A stretch of 40,666 nucleotides of DNA from Pseudohongiella sp. GTDB taxonomy: Bacteria > Pseudomonadota > Gammaproteobacteria > Pseudomonadales > Pseudohongiellaceae. The DNA lies in assembly GCA_013204155.1 (NCBI GenBank), contig JABMOK010000176.1, positions 1 through 40,666 of the forward strand. The letters run 5' to 3'. Shown here one piece after another: positions 7,606-15,525 of the stretch (position 1 is its first letter; every line of letters starts with the position of its first letter). Below the pieces are notes generated by a model, which did not search any database, was not told the DNA's origin, and saw only the letters and a program-made list of their open reading frames with translations. Made by a program: the position numbers and the translations under genes.

Positions 7606-10047
7606 TTAGTGGGTATTTATGTGTTTCTCGTCACTACTTTTATCATTATCCTCTTTCTTCCCATCTTTTTCCGATGAAGGGCTTCCATCATCACTTAAAG
7701 CAGTGGGTTGATACTGAAGTGCATGCTCTAATACTTGATCAATCCATCGTACTGGAACTATCTCCAAATCGGCTTTTATATTGTCTGGAATTTCCGCCAA
7801 GTCCCTTTCATTGTCGGCAGGAATGATTACAGTTTTAATATTTCCACGATGCGCCGCCAGCAGTTTCTCCTTCAATCCGCCGATTCGAAGCACCTGACCA
7901 CGTAAGGTAATTTCGCCGGTCATTGCCACATCGGCACGAACGGGAATCGAAGTCAAACTGGATACCAGGGCGGTGCACATGCCGACACCAGCACTAGGTC
8001 CATCTTTTGGAGTAGCGCCCTCGGGCACGTGAATATGTAAATCATATTTTTCGTGAAAATTCGAAGCCAGACCCAGCGCTTTAGCCCGCGACCTGACTAC
8101 TGTAAAGGCGGCTTGAATCGATTCCTGCATGACCTCGCCGAGCGAACCCGTCTTAATTATTTTACCCTTACCCTCAACCGCCATTGCTTCGATTGTTAAC
8201 AATTCACCACCTACTGAAGTCCAGGCGAGGCCGTTGACCTGACCTATCATGTTCTCCTTTTCGGCTTTGCCATAGTCATACTTTCGAACACCAGAATATT
8301 TCTCCAGTATTTCTGCTGAAAGATGAACAGACTCTGCGTCCTTGCTCGATGGCTGATGTAATGAGTTGTTCTTCACCACTTTACGACAAATCTTGGCTAT
8401 CTCACGCTCCAATCCACGCACACCCGCTTCTCGGGTGTAGTAACGAACCAGGTCCTGTATCGGCGACTGATCAAACACCAATTCATCATCGCGAACACCG
8501 TTGTTCTTCTTCTGCTTCGGGATCAAATAGCGCTCGGCAATATTGACCTTTTCTTCTTCCGTATAACCAGGAATTCGTATTACTTCCATTCGATCAAGTA
8601 AAGGCTCCGGGATATTCATACTATTTGAAGTACAGACAAACATAACTTCAGATAAATCATAGTCAACTTCAAGATAGTGGTCATTGAATCTGTTATTTTG
8701 TTCCGGATCGAGTACCTCGAGTAATGCGGAGGCTGGATCGCCGCGATTATCCATACCCATTTTGTCGATTTCATCGAGTAAGAACAGAGGGTTCTTCACC
8801 CCAACCTTGGATAGCTTTTGCAGCAACTTACCTGGCAATGAACCGATATAGGTGCGCCGGTGACCGCGGATTTCTGCCTCGTCTCGTACTCCGCCTAAAG
8901 CCATACGCACAAATTTGCGGTTAGTGGCCCGCGCAATAGATTCGCCCAAGGACGTTTTTCCCACGCCGGGAGGACCTACCAAACACAATATTGGGCCTTT
9001 AAGTTTTTTAACCCGTTGTTGAACGGCCAGATACTCCAGAATTCGTTCTTTGACTTCTTTCAGCCCATAGTGATCATTCTCCAGAATCTCTTCCGCTTTA
9101 ACCAGATCCAGCCTGACCTTGCTCCTTTTTTTCCAGGGAATATTCACCATCCAGTCCAGGTAGGTTCTCACTACAGAAGCTTCGGATGACATCGGCGACA
9201 TTAGTTTTAGCTTATTGAGTTCGGAAGTTGCCTTCTCCTTTGCCTCTTTTGGCATGCCAGCATCGTCAATACGCTGCTTCAGCTCTTCGGCTTCGTTAGG
9301 CACATCATCCATCTCACCCATTTCCTTTTGGATGGCTTTCATCTGTTCGTTTAAATAGTACTCCCGCTGGCTTTTTTCCATCTGCTTTTTGACCCGGCCA
9401 CGAATGCGCTTCTCTACCTGAAACAGGTCAATCTCAGACTCGATCAAAGCCATCAAATGTTCGATTCGGGCTTGCAGGCTCGCCAACTCCAAAAGGTTTT
9501 GTTTTTCCGGTAGTTGCAGCGACATATGCGATGCAATTGTATCCACTAATCTACCAGGCTCGTCGATGCTTGATATCGAGGTCATGACTTCGGGGGGGAT
9601 TTTCTTGCTTAATTGCACATATTGATCGAATTGCGACAACAGTGAACGGATCAGTAACGCCGACTCTTTTTTAGGCATCTCGTCCGTATTCAAGACATTG
9701 ATTTCTGCTCGAAAGTGATCTGATTCAAAGCTGACATTTTTAATTTGAGCCCGATCCAGACCTTCGACCAACACCTTGACCGTGCCATCGGGCAAGCGGA
9801 TCAGTTGCAAGATGGATGCGACCGTACCAATATCATAGAGATCGTCGGCGGCCGGCTCATCATCCGTTGCATTCTTCTGCGCCACCAGCAGCACTTGCTT
9901 GTCACTGGACATAGCAATTTCCAGCGCTTTGATCGACTTTGGCCTGCCTACGAATAAGGGCTGAACTATTTGAGGATAAACCACTACATCTCGCAGTGGC
10001 AGGAGAGGGAATACTGTATTGCTCGAATCTTCCACGGACATGTTCAT
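7606..10047 (-). CDS. lon: ATP-dependent Lon protease
   Basis: Cytosolic AAA+ serine protease that removes damaged and short-lived regulatory proteins. The 813-residue protein has the Lon N-terminal substrate domain (FPLLPLRDVVVYPQIVQPLFVGR), a coiled-coil middle part, the AAA+ module with Walker A GPPGVGKTSLG and Walker B LFLLDEIDKMG, and the C-terminal protease domain with the catalytic Ser in KDGPSAGVGM and the Lys in GGLKEKLLAA. It ends in a charged tail of about 30 residues rich in Ser, Asp and Lys, which is probably disordered. Two ATGs (residues 1 and 3) lie behind AGGGTGG; the upstream one is used here. A heat-shock-like promoter precedes the gene. Confidence 0.97.
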   Translation of the reverse strand: MNMSVEDSSNTVFPLLPLRDVVVYPQIVQPLFVGRPKSIKALEIAMSSDKQVLLVAQKNATDDEPAADDLYDIGTVASILQLIRLPDGTVKVLVEGLDRAQIKNVSFESDHFRAEINVLNTDEMPKKESALLIRSLLSQFDQYVQLSKKIPPEVMTSISSIDEPGRLVDTIASHMSLQLPEKQNLLELASLQARIEHLMALIESEIDLFQVEKRIRGRVKKQMEKSQREYYLNEQMKAIQKEMGEMDDVPNEAEELKQRIDDAGMPKEAKEKATSELNKLKLMSPMSSEASVVRTYLDWMVNIPWKKRSKVRLDLVKAEEILENDHYGLKEVKERILEYLAVQQRVKKLKGPILCLVGPPGVGKTSLGESIARATNRKFVRMALGGVRDEAEIRGHRRTYIGSLPGKLLQKLSKVGVKNPLFLLDEIDKMGMDNRGDPASALLEVLDPEQNNRFNDHYLEVDYDLSEVMFVCTSNSMNIPEPLLDRMEVIRIPGYTEEEKVNIAERYLIPKQKKNNGVRDDELVFDQSPIQDLVRYYTREAGVRGLEREIAKICRKVVKNNSLHQPSSKDAESVHLSAEILEKYSGVRKYDYGKAEKENMIGQVNGLAWTSVGGELLTIEAMAVEGKGKIIKTGSLGEVMQESIQAAFTVVRSRAKALGLASNFHEKYDLHIHVPEGATPKDGPSAGVGMCTALVSSLTSIPVRADVAMTGEITLRGQVLRIGGLKEKLLAAHRGNIKTVIIPADNERDLAEIPDNIKADLEIVPVRWIDQVLEHALQYQPTALSDDGSPSSEKDGKKEDNDKSSDEKHINTH

Positions 10048-10112
10048 AAACCACCCTAAGTATTAAAACTGGACGTATACTGCTGAACCGAGAAACTTTT
10101 GTCTCCAGGGGA

Positions 10113-10140
10113 AGATGGTGGCTAGCACTTAAATATCAAG
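10113..10140 (-). promoter_or_regulatory. Sigma32-like heat-shock promoter of lon
   Basis: Minus strand: CTTGATA (plus 10134-10140), a 13-bp spacer, then CACCATCT (plus 10113-10120). The consensus is CTTGAAA, 11-16 bp, CCCCATNT, so each box differs at one position. The start would be near 10106, about 60 nt before the lon ATG. E. coli lon is a known sigma32 gene, which supports the reading. Confidence 0.55.
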
Positions 10141-10200
10141 GCCTGCAGCGATTTTATTCAGCGCTTTACCGTGCTGCCTGAAGCCCGTATTGTGGCTTAT

Positions 10201-11487
10201 TTATTCATCCGCAGCAGATTTACTCTTCTGCTTAATATTCTCATACATCAGCAGGGGCTCAGACACACCTTCGATCACCGCCGAGTCAATAACGACTTTA
10301 CTTACCTTGTCCAGGGACGGGATCTTGTACATCGATTCCAGCAGTACCGCTTCCATTATCGAGCGCAATCCCCGGGCTCCGGTTTTACGTTCCCGAGCTT
10401 TTTTAGCGATTGCCTGCAGGGCATCTTCACGGAACTGAATTTCCACGCCCTCCATCTCGAATAGCTTGGCATATTGTTTGGTAAGCGAATTTTTTGGCTC
10501 ACAAAGGATTCGGACCAGAGCATCGAGGTCCAACTCATCCAGAGTCGCTATCATTGGTAGTCTGCCAACAAACTCAGGAATCAGCCCATATTTGACCAGA
10601 TCTTCCGGCTCGACTTTACGCAGAGTCTCTCCTACTTTGGTCTCGGCATCCATGGATCTGACTTCTGCGCTGAAACCGATACCACTTTTCTCGGAACGAT
10701 CACGAATGATCTTATCGAGGCCGGCAAATGCGCCGCCACAGATGAAGAGAATATTGCTTGTATCAACCTGCAGGAATTCTTGTTGAGGGTGTTTCCTTCC
10801 TCCTTGCGGTGGAACAGATGCCACCGTCCCTTCAATAAGTTTTAATAGCGCCTGTTGCACACCCTCACCCGATACGTCACGGGTTATTGACGGGTTGTCA
10901 GATTTACGAGAAATCTTGTCAATCTCATCGATATAGACTATCCCAACTTGCGCCTTCTCCACATCGTAGTCACATTTTTGCAGTAACTTCTGGATAATAT
11001 TCTCTACATCTTCACCGACATAGCCAGCCTCGGTTAGAGTAGTCGCATCGGCAATGGTAAATGGCACATCAAGTAGCCTGGCGAGTGTCTCTGCCAGCAG
11101 AGTCTTGCCCGTGCCGGTAGGCCCCACCATCAGGATATTGCTCTTGCTTAGCTCTACCCCATCGCTAGACTTGTCATAATTCAGGCGCTTATAGTGATTG
11201 TAAACGGCCACGGCAAGCACTTTTTTAGCGCTTTCCTGGCCTATCACATACTCATCCAGTGTGTTCTTTATCTCTTCGGGAATCGGTAGCTTGCGGCTTG
11301 TGGTATCGGAATCCTTCTCTTGAATTTCTTCACGGATGATATCGTTACAAAGATCCACACATTCATCACAGACGAACACCGACGGACCCGCAATAAGCTT
11401 GCGTACTTCGTGCTGGCTTTTGCCGCAAAAGGAGCAATACAACAATTTGCCATTGTCGTCTCCCTTGGTGAAATTATTATCTGTCAT
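10201..11487 (-). CDS. clpX: ATP-dependent Clp protease ATP-binding subunit ClpX
   Basis: Hexameric AAA+ unfoldase that feeds tagged proteins into ClpP. The 428 residues begin with the zinc-binding domain (CSFC near residue 18 and CDECVDLC near 40). The AAA+ domain has Walker A GPTGTGKT, the pore loop GYVG, Walker B VYIDEIDK, the RKH loop (GRKHPQQEF) and the ClpP-docking loop KSGIGF. All key motifs are intact. It lies downstream of clpP with a 218-bp gap, longer than usual for a simple operon, and that gap contains a 9-bp inverted repeat. There is no strong ribosome site before the ATG. Confidence 0.97.
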   Translation of the reverse strand: MTDNNFTKGDDNGKLLYCSFCGKSQHEVRKLIAGPSVFVCDECVDLCNDIIREEIQEKDSDTTSRKLPIPEEIKNTLDEYVIGQESAKKVLAVAVYNHYKRLNYDKSSDGVELSKSNILMVGPTGTGKTLLAETLARLLDVPFTIADATTLTEAGYVGEDVENIIQKLLQKCDYDVEKAQVGIVYIDEIDKISRKSDNPSITRDVSGEGVQQALLKLIEGTVASVPPQGGRKHPQQEFLQVDTSNILFICGGAFAGLDKIIRDRSEKSGIGFSAEVRSMDAETKVGETLRKVEPEDLVKYGLIPEFVGRLPMIATLDELDLDALVRILCEPKNSLTKQYAKLFEMEGVEIQFREDALQAIAKKARERKTGARGLRSIMEAVLLESMYKIPSLDKVSKVVIDSAVIEGVSEPLLMYENIKQKSKSAADE

Positions 11488-11523
11488 ATTTTAACTAACG
11501 CTCAATTTGTCTAATGTATTCAA

Positions 11524-11556
11524 TTTGAAACCCGGAATCGCTGGAATGGTTTCAAA
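11524..11556. promoter_or_regulatory. Inverted repeat upstream of clpX
   Basis: Perfect 9-bp arms TTTGAAACC (11524-11532) and GGTTTCAAA (11548-11556) are separated by 15 bp, centred about 50 bp before the clpX ATG. It could be an operator or a hairpin in the clpX leader. No T tract follows, so a terminator is unlikely. Confidence 0.4.
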
Positions 11557-11705
11557 AGCCGTTTAATGACTTATGCAATTTATCCATTATCCTAATTACG
11601 ACCGACAAGCGCCTTTACCTGACTAATTAAATTCAATAATTTTATCGGCCTCAAGCCTGTTAAATGGTGACAATAAGCTCGAATTGCAAGCTCGACCTGC
11701 CGAAT

Positions 11706-12350
11706 TTAGTCTTTAGACGGGCCTTTTATATCTAGTTTATCTACTCTTGGCTGAATTACTTTATCCACTAAGCCGTATTTACAGGCCTCATCAGCGCTCA
11801 TAAAATTATCCCGCTCGGTATCCTTGGCTATTGTCTCTTCCGATTGCCCGCTATGTTCCGCCAGTAAAACATTAAGTTCTTTCCGTAACTTAATGATTTC
11901 ATTGGCCTGAATTTCTATATCAGACGCCTGCCCCTGGGCTCCACCGCTGGGCTGGTGGATCATAATTCTCGAATGAGGCAGAGCTAGCCTTTTCCCCTTG
12001 GCGCCGCCTGCCAGAAGCATTGCGCCCATGCTCGCGGCCTGCCCGATACACATGGTGCTTACATCTGGCTGTATAAACTGCATTGTGTCATAGATAGACA
12101 GTCCAGCTGTCACCGAGCCGCCAGGGGAATTGATATACAGGTGGATATCTTTGTCCGGGTTTTCCGATTCCAAAAACAACATTTGAGCCACGATTAAATT
12201 GGCCATGTGATCTTCGACCTGCCCAGTCATAAATATCACCCGGTCCTTAAGCAAACGCGAGAAAATATCGTATGAACGCTCGCCCCTCGCGGTTTGTTCA
12301 ACCACCATAGGGACCAAAACCGCTCTGGGTTCATTTTGTGGATTTAGCAT
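11706..12350 (-). CDS. clpP: ATP-dependent Clp protease proteolytic subunit ClpP
   Basis: Serine peptidase that assembles into the 14-mer chamber of ClpXP and ClpAP. The 214-residue length includes a short N-terminal propeptide. The nucleophile Ser is in [14 protein letters not shown] and the catalytic His in [18 protein letters not shown]; the Asp is expected in the following helical region. The N-terminal [23 protein letters not shown] is characteristic. An AAAGGA ribosome site lies just before the ATG. The 80-bp gap after tig is short, so tig-clpP-clpX may share transcripts. Confidence 0.97.
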   Translation of the reverse strand: MLNPQNEPRAVLVPMVVEQTARGERSYDIFSRLLKDRVIFMTGQVEDHMANLIVAQMLFLESENPDKDIHLYINSPGGSVTAGLSIYDTMQFIQPDVSTMCIGQAASMGAMLLAGGAKGKRLALPHSRIMIHQPSGGAQGQASDIEIQANEIIKLRKELNVLLAEHSGQSEETIAKDTERDNFMSADEACKYGLVDKVIQPRVDKLDIKGPSKD

Positions 12351-12416
12351 TAACTGGATATCCTTTAATCATTACCGCCGCTAAACGGGTTTTACGCGCC
12401 AAGTGCCTGATTGTCC

Positions 12417-12443
12417 AAGATTTAGATTGTCTAAGATTTAGAT
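12417..12443. repeat. 16-bp imperfect duplication at the tig stop codon
   Basis: AAGATTTAGAT occurs at 12417-12427 and again at 12433-12443, a 16-bp period that includes the tig stop codon (12431-12433). It is a short visible duplication with no evident function. Confidence 0.6.
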
Positions 12444-13768
12444 TTACTCTTATCTTTATCAGCAGATTTCGCTTCAGGTTGAATTACTTCTTGATAGGTC
12501 ACTTGCCTATCATTCACTTCCGATTGTTCGACAATATAATCAAACACCTGATCTTCAAGTACAGCAGACTCGATAGTGGCGAGTTGCTCTTTATTACCGT
12601 AGTACCAGTTTATGACGTCGTCCGGCGATTCATAGGTTGCTGCCAGTTCTTCAACGGATTCGCGAACTTTCGCCGGATCCGCTGCCAAACTTTGCTGCTG
12701 GATAACCTCTCCCAGCAAAAGACCGAGTAAAACCCGCCGTCTGGCTTGATCCCTGAACAGTTCATCCGGCAGCATAGTGGGATCCAGATTTTGACCCCCG
12801 CCCATTTGCTGCAACGCCTGCTGTCGCAATTGACTAATTTCAGCAACCACAAGCGCATCGGGCACTGCCACATCAACCGCATCAACGAGTGCATCCATAA
12901 CTTTGGTTTTCAGTTTGTTGCGACTGGCCGTTTTCATTTCCCGCCGCATATTGTTCGATATTTCTTCCCGAAAAGCTTCCAGGCCTCCTTCTTCAACGCC
13001 GAAACTTTTGAAAAACACTTCATCGACCTCGGGCAAGACTTGCTCGCTTACTGAATTAAGCGTTATTTCAAATTCTACTTCTTTACCGGCAAGCTCTTTA
13101 CTGTGATATTCAGCCGGAAATTTCACCTTAAAGCGAAAGTTATCCGTAGGATTTTTGCCCTCGATTCCCGCCTCAAACCCCGGAATCATGCTTTCCGAGC
13201 CCAACAGCAGATTCGTCCCACTGGCCTTCCCGCCTTCAAATTCTTCCCCATCAAGACGACCAATATAATCAATATTAACTCTGTCCTGTGCAGCGGCCGC
13301 CCGTTCTACCACTTCCCAGGTCTGACGCTGTTTCCTGAGAGTAACAATCATCTCATCGATGTCAGAATCGGTAAGCTGCGCACTTAACCTCTCTACTTTA
13401 AGCTTGGAAAAGTCCGGCAGAGCAATTTCCGGGTATACCTCAAAAATTGCCACAAACTCTAGATCCCCTCCCTCTTCAAGGTTGGTCGGATCAATGGTTG
13501 GTTGACCGGCTGGCTTTAAACTTTGCTGGTTAATCGCCTCGTAGAAAGACTGGCTCATCATCTCGCCAACCACTTCCTGCCGAACACCTTTGCCGTATTT
13601 GCTCTTAACAACCTTGAACGGTACTTTGCCTTTTCTAAACCCATTCAATTTCACATTTCGAGCCGCTTCCTGCAGGCGAGCATTAACCGCGGTGTCCACC
13701 TGTTCTCTGGGAACAGCAATAGTCATCTTTCTTTCTAATCCTTGAGTAGTTTCAACTGAAACTTGCAT
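12431..13768 (-). CDS. tig: Trigger factor, ribosome-associated chaperone and prolyl isomerase
   Basis: Binds the ribosome exit tunnel and shelters nascent chains. The 445-residue protein has the ribosome-binding N-domain with the GFRKGKVP signature (residues about 43-50), an FKBP-type isomerase domain around 150-245 (DRVNIDYIGRLDGEEFEGG, MIPGFEAGIEG), and the helical C-terminal chaperone domain, ending in a Lys/Ser/Asp-rich tail. AAGAGG precedes the ATG. It heads the minus-strand block and is divergent from mobA across 310 bp. Confidence 0.97.
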   Translation of the reverse strand: MQVSVETTQGLERKMTIAVPREQVDTAVNARLQEAARNVKLNGFRKGKVPFKVVKSKYGKGVRQEVVGEMMSQSFYEAINQQSLKPAGQPTIDPTNLEEGGDLEFVAIFEVYPEIALPDFSKLKVERLSAQLTDSDIDEMIVTLRKQRQTWEVVERAAAAQDRVNIDYIGRLDGEEFEGGKASGTNLLLGSESMIPGFEAGIEGKNPTDNFRFKVKFPAEYHSKELAGKEVEFEITLNSVSEQVLPEVDEVFFKSFGVEEGGLEAFREEISNNMRREMKTASRNKLKTKVMDALVDAVDVAVPDALVVAEISQLRQQALQQMGGGQNLDPTMLPDELFRDQARRRVLLGLLLGEVIQQQSLAADPAKVRESVEELAATYESPDDVINWYYGNKEQLATIESAVLEDQVFDYIVEQSEVNDRQVTYQEVIQPEAKSADKDKSKSKS

Positions 13769-14078
13769 CTATAAACCTCTTCATACCTGAGTGTGTAAAA
13801 CCCACGATTGTCTGTGTAAAAATCTTGTGTTGATTAATTCCGGGTGAATGATTTACGGTAGTTGTAATTTTTGATCGAGTAAAACCATTGATTTTCAAAA
13901 AATTCAACAAGTTAACGACTATCAGTATGCCCGCAAAGTGCGCGATTTTCCCATATCGATACCCTAGTTTCAATCAGAGAATAGCCCATAGGCAGACAAT
14001 AACCCGGCGTGCGGAACTGAGTCGAGACAGGATCGCGCCTAATTTAATCCTGATCTGGAAACAGGCACGGACTCAGCC
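13769..14078. other. Intergenic region between tig and mobA
   Basis: This 310-bp stretch separates divergent genes and must hold the promoters of both. I see no tRNA, no strong hairpin and no consensus promoter on either strand. Short open frames exist on both strands but show no recognisable protein, so I do not call them. Confidence 0.5.
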
Positions 14079-14702
14079 ATGATTCAACGCGCGGAAATAG
14101 CCGCTGTCATTCTGGCCGGCGGCAAAGGCTCGCGAATGAACTACCAGGATAAGGCCTTGCTTACCTTACATAAAAAACCACTTATCGAGCACGTAATAGC
14201 AAATGTCAGAAATCAAGTGGGTAGTCTGTCAATCAGCGTCAATCACAACCCCCATCTCTATGAATATTTGCAACTCCCCTTAGTGCCAGATTACGGCAAT
14301 CAATACGCCGGCCCACTGGTAGGAATCTATAGTGCCATGCGCCGTATCTGCGAAACGCGGCAACAAAGCGGTATAAAGTATCTCGCCTGTTTTGCGGCTG
14401 ACGTGCCCTACTTCCCGAGCAAGTTGGTCGCTTCCCTGTATGAGAATTTGATGGATACCAATTCCCAATTCGCCTGCTGTGTCTGCGACAATCAATTACA
14501 ACCGCTATTTTCACTCTGGAAGCTGGAGACTATTAGCTGCATTGAATCGGCAATAAGCAAAGGCGTTTTTGGGCCGAAATTGTTATTGCCAGAACTTTCA
14601 CATGTGCTGGTAGAAATTCCGTTCGATGATCCTGGGTATTTTCTAAATATCAATTCAGCAGAATCTCTGGCTATGGCTGAAAGAATGATTCCAGCCAACT
14701 AA
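14079..14702 (+). CDS. mobA: Molybdenum cofactor guanylyltransferase
   Basis: Transfers GMP from GTP to molybdopterin cofactor, giving the dinucleotide form used by DMSO-reductase-family enzymes. The 207 residues begin with the nucleotidyltransferase signature AAVILAGGKGSRMNYQDKALL. QYAGPLVGIYSAM, the FAADVPYFPS segment with the metal-binding Asp, and the C-terminal LNINSAESLAMAE are typical of MobA. The ribosome site is weak, but the start gives the expected N-terminus. No other molybdenum gene lies nearby. An AT-rich palindrome (TGAAATTAATTTCA) follows the stop but is a poor terminator. Confidence 0.93.
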   Translation: MIQRAEIAAVILAGGKGSRMNYQDKALLTLHKKPLIEHVIANVRNQVGSLSISVNHNPHLYEYLQLPLVPDYGNQYAGPLVGIYSAMRRICETRQQSGIKYLACFAADVPYFPSKLVASLYENLMDTNSQFACCVCDNQLQPLFSLWKLETISCIESAISKGVFGPKLLLPELSHVLVEIPFDDPGYFLNINSAESLAMAERMIPAN

Positions 14703-14757
14703 TTCGATCTGAATGAAATTAATTTCACTTTAAAATAGAATTTATTTTTTTAAAAAT

Positions 14758-14832
14758 ACTTCCTATCTTGTTGTTTAATCTCAAGAAATAGAACGTTGTG
14801 AATTTTCAAAACAACTTCTATCCTGTTGTTTT
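14758..14832 (+). promoter_or_regulatory. Direct repeats, probable enhancer sites of a sigma54 promoter
   Basis: ACTTCCTATCTTGTTGTTT (14758-14776) recurs as ACTTCTATCCTGTTGTTT (14814-14831), 55 bp apart, close to five DNA turns. The second copy is also a dyad, AAAACAAC/GTTGTTTT with a 9-bp spacer (14808-14832). They lie about 60-145 bp upstream of the -24/-12 element, where enhancer-binding activators usually bind. The activator is not encoded in the window. Confidence 0.5.
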
Positions 14833-14888
14833 TTGGTTCTTTTTAGAGAATCTCAGTTCTCTAGCAAGCAACCCCCCTTTTTTTGAAA

Positions 14889-14904
14889 TGGCATATTTAT
14901 TGCG
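14889..14904 (+). promoter_or_regulatory. Sigma54 (RpoN) -24/-12 promoter
   Basis: TGGCATATTTATTGCG matches the RpoN consensus TGGCACGNNNNTTGCW, including both invariant elements, GG and GC, exactly 10 bp apart. Transcription would begin near 14915 and run through the structured RNA towards the DUF6316 gene at 15121. Confidence 0.6.
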
Positions 14905-14931
14905 CTCTTTCAAAATTCAGCAACAGGCATT

Positions 14932-15006
14932 ATGGTGCTCTCACTCGTTAGCTTAAGGTTACCTCCCAGCTCTTGGGCTGGGGCTGATTTAAGTACTCGA
15001 CAGTAG
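14932..15006 (+). other. Possible 24-residue leader reading frame
   Basis: An ATG at 14932, about 17 nt after the predicted RpoN start and behind a short AGG, opens a frame of 24 codons ending in TAG at 15004-15006. The stop lies just before the closing strand of the large stem. The frame may be translated as a leader peptide that controls folding, or it may be chance. The predicted peptide resembles nothing I know. Confidence 0.25.
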
Positions 15007-15020
15007 CCTTAAGCTAGCGG
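14945..15020 (+). ncRNA. Predicted three-way-junction structured RNA
   Basis: TAGCTTAAGG (14949-14958) pairs perfectly with CCTTAAGCTA (15007-15016), and GC and wobble pairs extend the stem to about 14 bp (14945-14958 with 15007-15020). Inside lie hairpin CCCAGC/GCTGGG (14965-14982, 6-base loop) and a smaller TACT/AGTA hairpin (14994-15005). The arrangement looks like a leader RNA or small RNA. I do not recognise a known riboswitch class, and no T tract follows the stem, so it is not a simple terminator. Confidence 0.45.
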
Positions 15021-15120
15021 AGACCAATTAAATGCCTATACTGGTGTTCATAGACTACATTGATCTTCATACATAGGTATACTCAGAAAACAATAACAAT
15101 AAAGAGAAGATCACTGCACT

Positions 15121-15327
15121 ATGCCCAATACTCGTGAACAAGACAGACTCCAGTCTTTGGCTCCCGATCGTAGCGATCGAATATTCAGTCAGCAGGATCT
15201 TTGGTATTTCAAAATCCGTGAAGGCGATGAAATAGGACCCTTCAGATACCGTTCCGAAGCGCAAAGTAATCTCGATGGCTTTATGGAGCAACTCAGAAAT
15301 AAGCTAAAACACACTCAACAGGCTTAA
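15121..15327 (+). CDS. Small DUF6316-family protein
   Basis: A 68-residue soluble acidic-basic protein with no signal or membrane segment. The core WYFKIREGDEIGPFRYRSEAQ matches my memory of the DUF6316 family, short proteins of gammaproteobacteria whose function is unknown. That core resembles the pattern of small PilZ-adjacent or GYF-like beta folds, but I do not assign a fold. An AGAGAAG sequence precedes the ATG by 11 nt. It follows the sigma54-type promoter and structured leader and precedes an HD-GYP phosphodiesterase gene, so a link to cyclic-di-GMP or motility control is possible but is only inferred from context. The stop codon lies in a 9-bp tandem repeat (AACAGGCTT). Confidence 0.75.
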   Translation: MPNTREQDRLQSLAPDRSDRIFSQQDLWYFKIREGDEIGPFRYRSEAQSNLDGFMEQLRNKLKHTQQA

Positions 15328-15339
15328 CAGGCTTAACAG
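15317..15339. repeat. 9-bp tandem repeat at the DUF6316 stop codon
   Basis: AACAGGCTT occurs at 15317-15325 and 15326-15334, followed by AACAG. The TAA stop of the upstream gene lies within it. Confidence 0.6.
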
Positions 15340-15379
15340 ACACTAAACCCAGAACTTCCGGGTAAAAAGTACCGCTCCA

Positions 15380-15405
15380 ACCCTCTATCTCTACCCTCGA
15401 TCTCT
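15380..15405. repeat. 13-bp tandem duplication before the HD-GYP gene
   Basis: ACCCTCTATCTCT (15380-15392) is followed directly by ACCCTCGATCTCT (15393-15405), differing at one base. It lies in the 198-bp gap between the DUF6316 and HD-GYP genes. Confidence 0.7.
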
Positions 15406-15525
15406 CCCCGATGACAGCGACATTGATCTGGCCTATTTCTGCCAGCCAACACTAACCGGGACTATCGCTTCTCTAAACACTGTGCGTTAAACTCCCCACT
15501 GATTCCGTTGTATGGCAGTACTTCA

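Larger units (their letters stand above)
14703..15120. other. 418-bp regulatory intergenic region
   Basis: This region is far longer than its neighbours and is AT-rich in its first half. In order it holds two direct repeats 55 bp apart, a small AGAGAA/TTCTCT hairpin near 14844-14861, a sigma54-type promoter, a predicted three-way-junction RNA that overlaps a 24-codon reading frame, and the leader of the DUF6316 gene. A TATACT sequence near 15077 could be an additional -10 box, but no good -35 accompanies it. Confidence 0.6.

Noticed and set aside
7234-7677. A 147-residue plus-strand reading frame over hupB and the lon end
   Set aside because: It lies antisense to two firm genes and to the hupB promoter; the protein looks random.
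13752-13973. A 73-residue minus-strand reading frame before tig
   Set aside because: It overlaps the tig start, has no recognisable domain and no good ribosome site; it looks like chance.
13888-14082. A 64-residue plus-strand reading frame before mobA
   Set aside because: It overlaps the mobA start, is of unusual composition and resembles no known family.
14945-15020. Cyclic-di-GMP (GEMM) or other known riboswitch
   Set aside because: The conserved core sequences of the GEMM classes are absent, despite the HD-GYP gene nearby.
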